29,559 nt of DNA from CAYHYG01 sp964360835 (GCA_964360835.1 CAYHYG010000010.1:1-29559); one strand, 5' to 3'. Shown: positions 15,639 through 20,636, numbered from the stretch's first letter. Made by a program: numbers and translations. The notes: generated by a model not told the origin, from the letters alone.

Positions 15639-16247
15639 TCAACCACCGGTCACATAGTAACAGGTGTACCGTTCTGCTTTCTGTTCAAACTCGGTGAATG
15701 AGAGCGTGCGTTCGCCTACCGTATTCGAGGCTTTGACGTTACTCTCAATCACACCGAAATGAGTAGAACTTTTCCAGCTGATGATGAAGGTATGCGGACC
15801 AGTATAGCTAGACCAGCGATACCGCATCTGCACGATCCAGCCGGGCTGGACATTACGTATACCTCCACCGTTATGCAGATACGGTGAGTAGCCATAATAC
15901 CAGCCGAATGCATCGGGCAAGGTGGCTGGAATATCCACAACCGTTCGAGAGGCATCCCGAACCACCCGATCATCGACCCACGGCTTGCACTGTACACCCA
16001 CATTCTGGTTGAGATCACGATAGGCTCTTTCCAGAATGAGCATGTTACGTTCGGCCTGAGTCCGGTTGCGCCACCACTGAATGTTGGCGGCGGTTGCTTG
16101 TGGCTGCAGCTGCCCCTCGGCAATTTCACGGCCACTGCTGTGCTCCGGTGCGGTGATAGACTGCTGGTCGCCGTTGCAACCGACCAGCGCCGTGATGCCG
16201 ATGACAAAAATCAGCATCAGTGAAAAGAACAACCTGCAACTCGTCAT
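15639..16247 (-). CDS. lipoprotein with NlpC/P60- or CHAP-like cysteine hydrolase domain
   Basis: A 202-aa exported lipoprotein: a signal peptide of 23 residues ends in the lipobox LVGC (lipidated Cys24), followed by a polar linker to about residue 52. The C-terminal domain shows a papain-like arrangement: Cys87 at a helix start (NVGVQCKPWVDD), His152 on a strand (GPHTFIISW), and a polar residue after the next strand (VIESN, Glu168 or Asn170). This suggests an amidase or peptidase acting on peptidoglycan or proteins; the family assignment is inference from these motifs. AAAGGAGG lies about 5 nt before the ATG, one of the strongest Shine-Dalgarno sequences in the window. Downstream a 12-bp hairpin separates it from the 14756 gene. 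Confidence 0.65.
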   Translation of the reverse strand: MTSCRLFFSLMLIFVIGITALVGCNGDQQSITAPEHSSGREIAEGQLQPQATAANIQWWRNRTQAERNMLILERAYRDLNQNVGVQCKPWVDDRVVRDASRTVVDIPATLPDAFGWYYGYSPYLHNGGGIRNVQPGWIVQMRYRWSSYTGPHTFIISWKSSTHFGVIESNVKASNTVGERTLSFTEFEQKAERYTCYYVTGG

Positions 16248-16402
16248 ACGAGCCTCCTTTCGGAAAAATCCTTGCAGGATAATAGAGCGTCTCTCTAGTC
16301 CTGCGAGCAGGGATGCATCAACCTGTCAGCTCAATCGACACACATGGGCCCGGTGACGAATAAACTGATAAGGAGCTTCCTGCTCGCAAAACTACACTCG
16401 AC
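16248..16402. other. intergenic leader region of the lipoprotein gene
   Basis: No gene seen. It contains a hairpin CCTGC-GA-GCAGG (16300-16311) and a weak possible -10 box on the minus strand near the lipoprotein gene. The first dispersed palindromic repeat begins directly after it. Confidence 0.5.
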
Positions 16403-16513
16403 TTGTCATTGCGAACCGCGTCTGACGCGGTGAAGCAATCTAGTTCTTAATATTTAACCGTGGCTAATACGAAAAATCAGATTGCTTCGTCGTCTAACTC
16501 CTCGCAATGACAA
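16403..16513. repeat. TTGTCATTGCG palindromic repeat, copy 1
   Basis: Begins TTGTCATTGCGA and ends TCGCAATGACAA, with inner arms GAAGCAATCT and AGATTGCTTC. The 111-nt unit can fold into one long imperfect hairpin. Two more copies lie at 17902 and 19630. The outer arms are conserved and the centre is variable, as in MITE- or REP-like elements. No transposase is present. Confidence 0.85.
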
Positions 16514-16580
16514 ACGGAAGGTAAATTTTCAAATAACGTTCTCCACAACTCATTGGGACGGCTGTGACGCGATTCAAACG

Positions 16581-16661
16581 AAAAAACAGAGAAGATTGCG
16601 CACTTCCCTGTTTTCCATTGTTCATATGAGACGTCTCCTTGTGGATGTCTCGTTCAACTGT
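16581..16661 (-). ncRNA. short minus-strand transcript (sRNA or peptide mRNA)
   Basis: A minus-strand promoter (16668-16696) and an intrinsic terminator (16585-16612) define a transcript of about 80 nt. It contains AAGGAG 10 nt before an ATG at 16625, but that reading frame (MNNGKQGSAQSSLFFRL...) runs through the terminator, so translation is doubtful. The arms GAGAC and GTCTC can fold around the Shine-Dalgarno sequence, hiding it in the loop or stem. Either a regulatory RNA or the message of a very short peptide. Confidence 0.4.
16585..16612 (-). terminator. terminator of the short minus-strand transcript
   Basis: On the minus strand AACAGGGAAG pairs with CTTCTCTGTT (10 bp, one wobble) around an 8-nt loop, and the T-run extends to six T. 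A classic intrinsic terminator. Confidence 0.7.
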
Positions 16662-16667
16662 ATGAGT

Positions 16668-16696
16668 AGTATAGCAGAAAATCCGACGCCGGACAA
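16668..16696 (-). promoter_or_regulatory. extended -10 promoter TGCTATACT (minus)
   Basis: On the minus strand TTGTCC (16691-16696), 17-nt spacer, TATACT (16668-16673) preceded by TGC. The same nonamer occurs three times on the plus strand nearby. Confidence 0.6.
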
Positions 16697-16709
16697 TCAG
16701 CAATAGTTA

Positions 16710-16738
16710 TTTTACTAGCCAAAATTTCCTGCTATACT
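16710..16738 (+). promoter_or_regulatory. extended -10 promoter TGCTATACT (plus, first)
   Basis: TGCTATACT at 16730-16738 with only a weak -35 (TTTTAC at 16710-16715). It is divergent from the minus-strand copy 55 nt away and should start transcription near 16745. Confidence 0.55.
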
Positions 16739-16744
16739 AATTTT

Positions 16745-16989
16745 CAGTTCCGCGATGGTGCACCATCGCACATGCGTCCGCACCGGGACATCTGCTCCGG
16801 ACAATCGGCACTCTCTGTCTTTTGGGCAAGGAGAAACGACCTTTATGAATCGCCAGATGGTGAATCAGAAGTAGTCGCCGGCGGAAGGCCTATGAAGGGA
16901 TTGGGACTTTGCAAGTACCCATGCGTGAGTTCCAAACTCACCACTTCATACGCCGTGCGGCCCCGATTAATCGTTGGGGCCGTTTTTTT
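16745..16989 (+). ncRNA. structured RNA of unknown class, about 245 nt
   Basis: Bounded by the TGCTATACT promoter and a strong terminator. Hairpins include the perfect palindrome GCGATGGTGCACCATCGC (16752-16769), CCGG...CCGG near 16783-16799, GGGACTTTGCAAGTACCC, and GTGAGT-TCCAA-ACTCAC. CCGCAC near the 5' end can pair with GTGCGG just before the terminator, closing the whole molecule. A 9-codon ORF (16845-16874, MNRQMVNQK) follows AAGGAG by 11 nt and could be translated. It does not show landmarks of tmRNA, SRP RNA or RNase P RNA. There is no downstream gene in the same transcript, so a riboswitch is unlikely. Confidence 0.5.
16958..16989 (+). terminator. strong intrinsic terminator
   Basis: CGGCCCC (16958-16964) pairs with GGGGCCG (16976-16982) over an inner GATTAATC palindrome, followed by seven T. 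Confidence 0.9.
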
Positions 16990-17048
16990 AAATTAAAAAT
17001 CAGACTGTCTTATTGCGAGGTTATACTACGTCCCTATTTTAATAAAAT

Positions 17049-17076
17049 TTGATCTTCTCCGAGACAATGCTATACT
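17049..17076 (+). promoter_or_regulatory. extended -10 promoter TGCTATACT (plus, second)
   Basis: TTGATC (17049-17054), 16-nt spacer, TATACT (17071-17076) preceded by TGC. Drives the unit with the 21-residue ORF; the leader is about 90 nt. Confidence 0.7.
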
Positions 17077-17175
17077 TTTTTTATTGTACATCCGTGGAAG
17101 TTTATCCCCGTCAACACACTCCAAGGCCCACAGGCCAAAAAAACCTTCAACAGAAGGAAGGGAGGTGAGTCGAAT

Positions 17176-17241
17176 ATGATGAGACACCGGCATCGAGCGA
17201 TGCAGGCGGCCCAGCAGAAGGAGACGAAGGCGGCAAAGTAG
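17176..17241 (+). CDS. micropeptide, 21 aa, basic
   Basis: A very short ORF that is too small for usual gene finders. The peptide starts MMRHRHRAMQAAQQ and ends KETKAAK: rich in Arg, His, Lys and Ala, with no hydrophobic segment, possibly nucleic-acid binding or a leader peptide. The support is its context: GGGAGGTGA (17160-17168), a long match to the 16S anti-Shine-Dalgarno tail, lies 7 nt upstream of the ATG; its own promoter (17049-17076) is present; a small hairpin CCTTC-AACA-GAAGG sits directly before the Shine-Dalgarno sequence; and a 13-bp terminator follows at 17295. An alternative is a regulatory RNA whose ribosome site serves another purpose. Confidence 0.5.
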   Translation: MMRHRHRAMQAAQQKETKAAK

Positions 17242-17294
17242 AAGTAAATCGCCCATCCGCCCGGATGCCTTGCCCTAGGGGTAAGGATCGAAGC

Positions 17295-17327
17295 TGAGGG
17301 CCACGACCGGAGTCGTGGCCCTCATTT
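17295..17327 (+). terminator. terminator of the 21-aa ORF unit
   Basis: A perfect 13-bp stem: TGAGGGCCACGAC and GTCGTGGCCCTCA around the loop CGGA, followed by TTT. About 50 nt after the micro-ORF stop. Confidence 0.8.
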
Positions 17328-17334
17328 AAATTAG

Positions 17335-17343
17335 TGCTATACT
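17335..17343 (+). promoter_or_regulatory. extended -10 promoter TGCTATACT (plus, third)
   Basis: TGCTATACT only 8 nt after the preceding terminator tract. No clear -35 box is seen, so the extended -10 must carry the promoter. It heads the four-ORF micro-operon. A hairpin TCACC-ATCTA-GGTGA lies at the start of the leader. Confidence 0.5.
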
Positions 17344-17429
17344 TACTATTGAAATCACCATCTAGGTGAATGTATTTTTAACGGACAAGCCCGCCAACCA
17401 TACGTCATACTGAAGAAGGGAGGTAAAGC

Positions 17430-17465
17430 TTGAAAGAAACTGTTGTGCTTAAGGCTGAAGATTGA
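17430..17465 (+). CDS. micro-ORF 1 of the tandem array, 11 aa
   Basis: The peptide is MKETVVLKAED from a TTG start. GGGAGGT (17418-17424) lies 5 nt upstream. Too short for a fold; it could be a leader peptide whose translation couples to the next ORF, whose Shine-Dalgarno sequence begins 6 nt after its stop. Support is from the ribosome site and the array context only. Confidence 0.4.
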   Translation: MKETVVLKAED

Positions 17466-17484
17466 GTCTGAAGGAGGTGATCGT

Positions 17485-17634
17485 CTGTCAGCCACAGGAC
17501 AGCGGAGTATCCGCAGACAGCTCATTGTCGCTTTCCTGATTCTGTTGGGGCTATGGTGCTTTGTCGCAGCCATGCGCTACCGCGCCTCTCAGATCGAAAA
17601 ACGAGTCTTCCATCCCACCAAAGAAACTGTCTAA
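17485..17634 (+). CDS. micro-ORF 2, single-span membrane protein, 49 aa
   Basis: The clearest protein in the array. A short basic N-terminus (SATGQRSIRRQ) precedes one membrane helix (LIVAFLILLGLWCFVAAM, about residues 13-30), then a basic tail RYRASQIEKRVFHPTKETV. The perfect AAGGAGGTGATC (17471-17482) puts the start at CTG 17485, 7 nt after GGAGG; no ATG, GTG or TTG is available in frame before the helix. A TTG at 17443 would have no Shine-Dalgarno sequence. Likely an inner-membrane miniprotein; function unknown. Its stop codon overlaps the next Shine-Dalgarno sequence, implying translational coupling. Confidence 0.6.
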   Translation: MSATGQRSIRRQLIVAFLILLGLWCFVAAMRYRASQIEKRVFHPTKETV

Positions 17635-17648
17635 AGGAGGTGATAATC

Positions 17649-17774
17649 TTGAAGGGAACCGATTCGGACGTCTACCACAAAGGAGCCGGCAGTGAAGTCA
17701 GTCATTCGATCTATGACCTCATGGTCATCGAAGAACTGATGCTCACGGGTCACAAGGGCGAAGACGCGCAGTAA
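17649..17774 (+). CDS. micro-ORF 3, acidic miniprotein, 41 aa
   Basis: Begins MKGTDSDVYHKGAGSEVSHS and continues IYDLMVIEELMLTGHKGEDAQ; the middle could form an amphipathic helix. It starts at TTG 17649, 8 nt after the GGAGG of AAAGGAGGTGAT (17633-17644), which overlaps the stop of micro-ORF 2. No family is recognised. The string YHKGAGSE resembles YKGAEDNGG in the next element, hinting at internal duplication. Confidence 0.55.
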   Translation: MKGTDSDVYHKGAGSEVSHSIYDLMVIEELMLTGHKGEDAQ

Positions 17775-17790
17775 TCTCAAGGAGGTGATT

Positions 17791-17826
17791 ATCTTCTACA
17801 AAGGAGCGGAAGACAACGGCGGATAA
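17791..17826 (+). CDS. micro-ORF 4, possibly degenerate, 11 codons
   Basis: AAGGAGGTGATT (17779-17790) is again near perfect, but where TTG would stand by analogy with micro-ORF 3 the sequence reads TTC (17794-17796). In frame the codons give IFYKGAEDNGG and a stop. Translation would need a rare ATC start, or a single-base change has removed the start. Included because of the repeated ribosome site and the YKGA similarity; it may not be made. Confidence 0.25.
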   Translation: MFYKGAEDNGG

Positions 17827-17865
17827 CCCGCCAACAAGTAAGGCTCGATTGCCAACCCAATCGAG

Positions 17866-17900
17866 GGAGCCCAGAAGGCAAGCCGGGCTCCATTTTTTTT
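17866..17900 (+). terminator. terminator of the micro-ORF array
   Basis: GGAGCCC (17866-17872) pairs with GGGCTCC (17885-17891), followed by A and eight T. A second hairpin CTCGATTG...CAATCGAG stands directly before it. Confidence 0.9.
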
Positions 17901-17901
17901 A

Positions 17902-17993
17902 TTGTCATTGCGAGCTCAGCATCAAGCGAGCGAAGCAATCTCTAATTATAATAAAAGATTGCTTCACCCTGGGTACAGGGTTCGCAATGACAA
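17902..17993. repeat. TTGTCATTGCG palindromic repeat, copy 2
   Basis: A 92-nt unit beginning TTGTCATTGCGAG and ending TTCGCAATGACAA, with inner GAAGCAATCT and AGATTGCTTC arms. It lies between the array terminator and the uvrC promoter, whose -35 box begins 5 nt after the repeat. Confidence 0.85.
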
Positions 17994-17998
17994 GCTGA

Positions 17999-18027
17999 AT
18001 GACAAAAAAATAGTTGTAGGCTAGTAT
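17999..18027 (+). promoter_or_regulatory. uvrC promoter, leaderless
   Basis: ATGACA (17999-18004), 17-nt spacer, TAGTAT (18022-18027). The ATG of uvrC begins 7 nt later at 18035, so the mRNA is predicted to be leaderless; no Shine-Dalgarno sequence is present. Confidence 0.6.
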
Positions 18028-18034
18028 AAAAGCT

Positions 18035-19624
18035 ATGCGTCCTAACTTCCAGCAAATCCCCACTACCGCCGGTGTCTATTTTTTCTACAACCAACAGAAG
18101 GAAATTATTTACATTGGCAAAGCTAAACATCTACGCAACCGGGTTTCTTCTTATTTCAAAGATAGCACGGACCTCTCCCCAGCCAAACAAGAGATGGTCA
18201 GACAAATCGCTGACATTGATTACACCGTCGTTACTAATGAGACTGAAGCCTTACTACTGGAAGCTGGTCTAATCAAAAAGCACATTCCTCATTTTAATAT
18301 TGTCTTGCGTGATGATAAAAATTGGACGTATATCGTCATTACCGACGAACCGTTCCCCCGCTTAGCCACCGTGCATGGCCGTAAAAAAATTAAAGGCAAA
18401 TATTTCGGCCCGTACACTTCCAGTTTCGCCGCCAAAAATATTGTCCGTCATCTGCATAGGATCTTACCCATCCGTACCTGCAAACGAGATCTATCAAAAT
18501 TACCCAATGGTAAAGTTTGCTTCCAATATACTCTAGGACGTTGTCAGGGTCCCTGCGAGAAACTCGTCACTACTGATGAATACTTGAAACTGATCAAACA
18601 GGCAGAGCACATTCTACGCGGCCGCACCACCGATCTACCAAAATTATTGGAGACGCACATGCGCCAAGCCTCAAAAGATCAAAATTATGAACTAGCCGCA
18701 CGTCTGCGTGACCGTCTCAAAGCTTGGAAACATCTAAGTCAATCCCAGCATATCGTCGCTACCAAAGATACTGATCAAGATGTCTTGGCCCTCGTACCAA
18801 TTGGTCAACAAATCGTTTTTACTATTTTGCAAGTACGCCAAGGTCAGGTTCTAGATAAATATAATTACTTACTCGACCGGCCATTTGACCAAACTATGCC
18901 AGAACTGTGGGAAACTATACTAGCCCAACATTATCAGCCAACTACTGACCACCCCAAAGAGATCATCATTCCCGATAAACCGTTGAGGCTTTGGTCACAG
19001 ATCGTCAGCCCCAGCAAACTGACGACAGCCAGTAAAGGCAATAAGCGAAAATTATTGGATCTGGCCCAGGCTAATGCTTTCAGTTATTATCAACGGCTGA
19101 AACAGCAAGCAGAGATTCCTGTCGCTCTCTACCAATTACAGGAGGTGCTCAATCTGCCCGATCTGCCTTACCGCATCGAGTGTTATGACATTTCCAATAT
19201 TCAAGGTAATTTTTCGGTGGCTGCCATGGTGGTCTTTGAAGGCGGCAAAAAGAAACCTTCCGCTTATAAGAAGTTTAAAATAAAAACCGTCGAGGGGCCG
19301 AATGATTTTGCTTCTTTGAAAGAAGTCCTAACTCGTCGACAGAATCATCCTGCATGGGGCGAGCCGAATCTGATAATTATTGACGGTGGTAAAGGTCAGC
19401 TCAGCTCAGTCATGAAAGTCATTAAACCCGAATGGAAGGATAAAGTCATCGCCTTAGCCAAACGTGAAGAAGAAATATTTATCCCTGGTAAGAAAGGAAG
19501 CTTAAAATTACCTAAGAGTCATCCTGCCTCGCTGCTAGTACAGGCGATACGGAATGAGACGCATCGGTTTGGTATTAGTTTTTATCGACAAAGGCACAGG
19601 AAGTCCTATGGACAAAATAAATAA
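18035..19624 (+). CDS. uvrC: excinuclease ABC subunit C, lacking the HhH end
   Basis: The dual-incision nuclease of nucleotide excision repair, working with UvrA and UvrB. Domains in order: GIY-YIG nuclease (GVYFFY...IIYIGKAKHLRNRVSSYF, residues 13-41), the Cys-rich region (RTCKRD...CFQYTLGRCQGPC), a UvrB-binding UVR helix pair (DQNYELAARLRDRLKAW), and the RNase H-like 3' endonuclease (ECYDISNIQG, LIIIDGGKGQLSSV, RNETHRFGISFYRQRH). At 529 aa it stops right after the endonuclease core, so the usual C-terminal tandem helix-hairpin-helix DNA-binding domain (full-length proteins are about 600 aa) is absent. A palindromic repeat begins 5 nt after the stop codon. Confidence 0.95.
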   Translation: MRPNFQQIPTTAGVYFFYNQQKEIIYIGKAKHLRNRVSSYFKDSTDLSPAKQEMVRQIADIDYTVVTNETEALLLEAGLIKKHIPHFNIVLRDDKNWTYIVITDEPFPRLATVHGRKKIKGKYFGPYTSSFAAKNIVRHLHRILPIRTCKRDLSKLPNGKVCFQYTLGRCQGPCEKLVTTDEYLKLIKQAEHILRGRTTDLPKLLETHMRQASKDQNYELAARLRDRLKAWKHLSQSQHIVATKDTDQDVLALVPIGQQIVFTILQVRQGQVLDKYNYLLDRPFDQTMPELWETILAQHYQPTTDHPKEIIIPDKPLRLWSQIVSPSKLTTASKGNKRKLLDLAQANAFSYYQRLKQQAEIPVALYQLQEVLNLPDLPYRIECYDISNIQGNFSVAAMVVFEGGKKKPSAYKKFKIKTVEGPNDFASLKEVLTRRQNHPAWGEPNLIIIDGGKGQLSSVMKVIKPEWKDKVIALAKREEEIFIPGKKGSLKLPKSHPASLLVQAIRNETHRFGISFYRQRHRKSYGQNK

Positions 19625-19629
19625 CAGTA

Positions 19630-19737
19630 TTGTCATTGCGAGGAGTTTGACGACGAAGCAATCTGATTCTTCATATTACAGCGGATTGATAGTAAGAACC
19701 AGATTGCTTCGCCCTGCAGCAGGGCTCGCAATGACAA
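19630..19737. repeat. TTGTCATTGCG palindromic repeat, copy 3
   Basis: A 108-nt unit beginning TTGTCATTGCGAGG and ending CTCGCAATGACAA, with inner GAAGCAATCTG and CAGATTGCTTC arms. It begins immediately downstream of uvrC and may serve as its transcript end. Confidence 0.85.
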
Positions 19738-19755
19738 TTCGATACAAATTTAACG

Positions 19756-19778
19756 GCCCCCGACAATTCACTGGGGGC
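19756..19778 (-). terminator. terminator of the small membrane protein genes
   Basis: GCCCCC (19756-19761) and GGGGGC (19773-19778) around an 11-nt loop. It lies about 20 nt downstream of the minus-strand stop at 19798; the T-tract is weak (CGTTAAATTTG). Confidence 0.6.
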
Positions 19779-19797
19779 TGTGTTCTTTCGAGACTTT

Positions 19798-19968
19798 TCA
19801 GTAGCCTCCATCCAACCACATCATCCAGTCGTTGAATCCCTCCGTCAAAAACCACCAGACAAAAGAGACTAACAAGAAGATGAAACAGGCCGCAAATACT
19901 GAGTCTCCGAACGACATTTTACTGCTTCCGGTCGCAGGGTCGTCAGTACCATCTGTTGAAGCACTCAT
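19798..19968 (-). CDS. small membrane protein, 56 aa
   Basis: A polar N-terminus (MSASTDGTDDPATGSSKMSF) is followed by one hydrophobic helix (SVFAACFIFLLVSFVWWFL, about residues 22-40) and an aromatic, acidic tail (TEGFNDWMMWLDGGY). I chose the ATG at 19968 because AAGGAGG lies 5 nt upstream (AAGGAGGTCTC-ATG); a longer frame would swallow that site. No family is recognised. It follows a second tiny membrane protein gene (20032-20178) on the same strand, and the pair may share a transcript ending at 19756-19778. Confidence 0.65.
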   Translation of the reverse strand: MSASTDGTDDPATGSSKMSFGDSVFAACFIFLLVSFVWWFLTEGFNDWMMWLDGGY

Positions 19969-20031
19969 GAGACCTCCTTGGATAAAATTATGACGACTAT
20001 ATGCCGCCAACAACGTGCAGTGATCACGAAC

Positions 20032-20178
20032 CTAACCGATCCAGGGATCATCCTCGTGAAAGGCCTTGCGAAAAGGCCATAGGCTTTTGGCCGCTGCGCA
20101 GACATTCGCAGCAATCACGGCCAAAAATATCAGTGCTACGACCAACCAATTATTAACGGTAGAATCTCGCTTTACCAT
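20032..20178 (-). CDS. small membrane protein, 48 aa
   Basis: A short gene recognisable from its ribosome site: GGAGGG lies 5 nt before the ATG at 20178. The peptide begins MVKRDSTVNNW, continues with a membrane helix LVVALIFLAVIAANVCAAA (about residues 12-30), and ends with KSLWPFRKAFHEDDPWIG, a basic then acidic cytoplasmic-type tail. No family is recognised. It is 63 nt upstream of the 56-aa membrane protein gene and divergent from secG. A possible minus-strand promoter TAGACA/TATTAC lies near 20290-20320 but is weak. Confidence 0.55.
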   Translation of the reverse strand: MVKRDSTVNNWLVVALIFLAVIAANVCAAAKSLWPFRKAFHEDDPWIG

Positions 20179-20324
20179 ATAGCCCTCCATTGGTCAACAG
20201 TTAACCCTGTTGGTGTATATATTTCTATGATAAAGAGCTCAGGCGCCCTCGGAAAACCGATACGAACGCTGTCTGCAGATAGTAATATCATTTTTGCCTA
20301 TTGTCTGTCTATTCTGACTATAAA

Positions 20325-20353
20325 TTGACAATCAGAGATAAAGCTGGTATCCT
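20325..20353 (+). promoter_or_regulatory. secG promoter
   Basis: Perfect TTGACA (20325-20330), 17-nt spacer, TATCCT (20348-20353). The predicted leader is about 9 nt, too short for a normal Shine-Dalgarno sequence, and none is seen. Confidence 0.7.
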
Positions 20354-20368
20354 ACAAAAGAATCGTTT

Positions 20369-20587
20369 ATGCAGACTATTCTTTACTCAGTACAAATTGC
20401 TATTTCAGTGCTCCTAGTCGGAGCTATCTTGATACAAAATCAATCCTCCGGAGTTGGAGGAGTTTTTGGCGGTGATAGCGGTGTCTATCGTACCCGTCGT
20501 GGTGCTGAGAAAATTTTATTTCGGGCCACCATTACTTTGGTTGTCCTATTTATGCTCTCCACTGCCGCCAGTCTCTTCCTCACTTAA
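20369..20587 (+). CDS. secG: preprotein translocase subunit SecG
   Basis: A 72-aa inner-membrane protein that assists SecYE in protein export. Two membrane helices (TILYSVQIAISVLLVGAILI and ILFRATITLVVLFMLSTAAS) flank the conserved cytoplasmic loop NQSSGVGGVFGGDSGVYRTR and RGAEK, typical of SecG. First gene of a plus-strand operon with a solute-binding protein and RNase J; it starts from a nearly leaderless promoter. Confidence 0.93.
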   Translation: MQTILYSVQIAISVLLVGAILIQNQSSGVGGVFGGDSGVYRTRRGAEKILFRATITLVVLFMLSTAASLFLT

Positions 20588-20636
20588 TTATTAAATCACT
20601 TGTATCCTCTCGCTTCTGGTGCGCCTCTGGGCCACG

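Noticed and set aside
16860..16930. SRP RNA-like string GGCGGAAGGCC
   Set aside because: The conserved SRP apical loop and asymmetrical bulge are not present around it.
16772..16996. 74-codon plus-strand ORF
   Set aside because: It runs straight through a strong intrinsic terminator with seven T and has no ribosome site at its start; the region is better explained as an RNA.
17443..17484. TTG start for micro-ORF 2, upstream of its Shine-Dalgarno sequence
   Set aside because: This start would place the perfect AAGGAGGTGATC inside the coding region and overlaps micro-ORF 1; CTG at 17485 has the right spacing.
16403..19737. CRISPR array from the three similar repeats
   Set aside because: The copies are about 100 nt long, palindromic, irregularly spaced by more than 1 kb and have no cas genes nearby; they are dispersed repeats.
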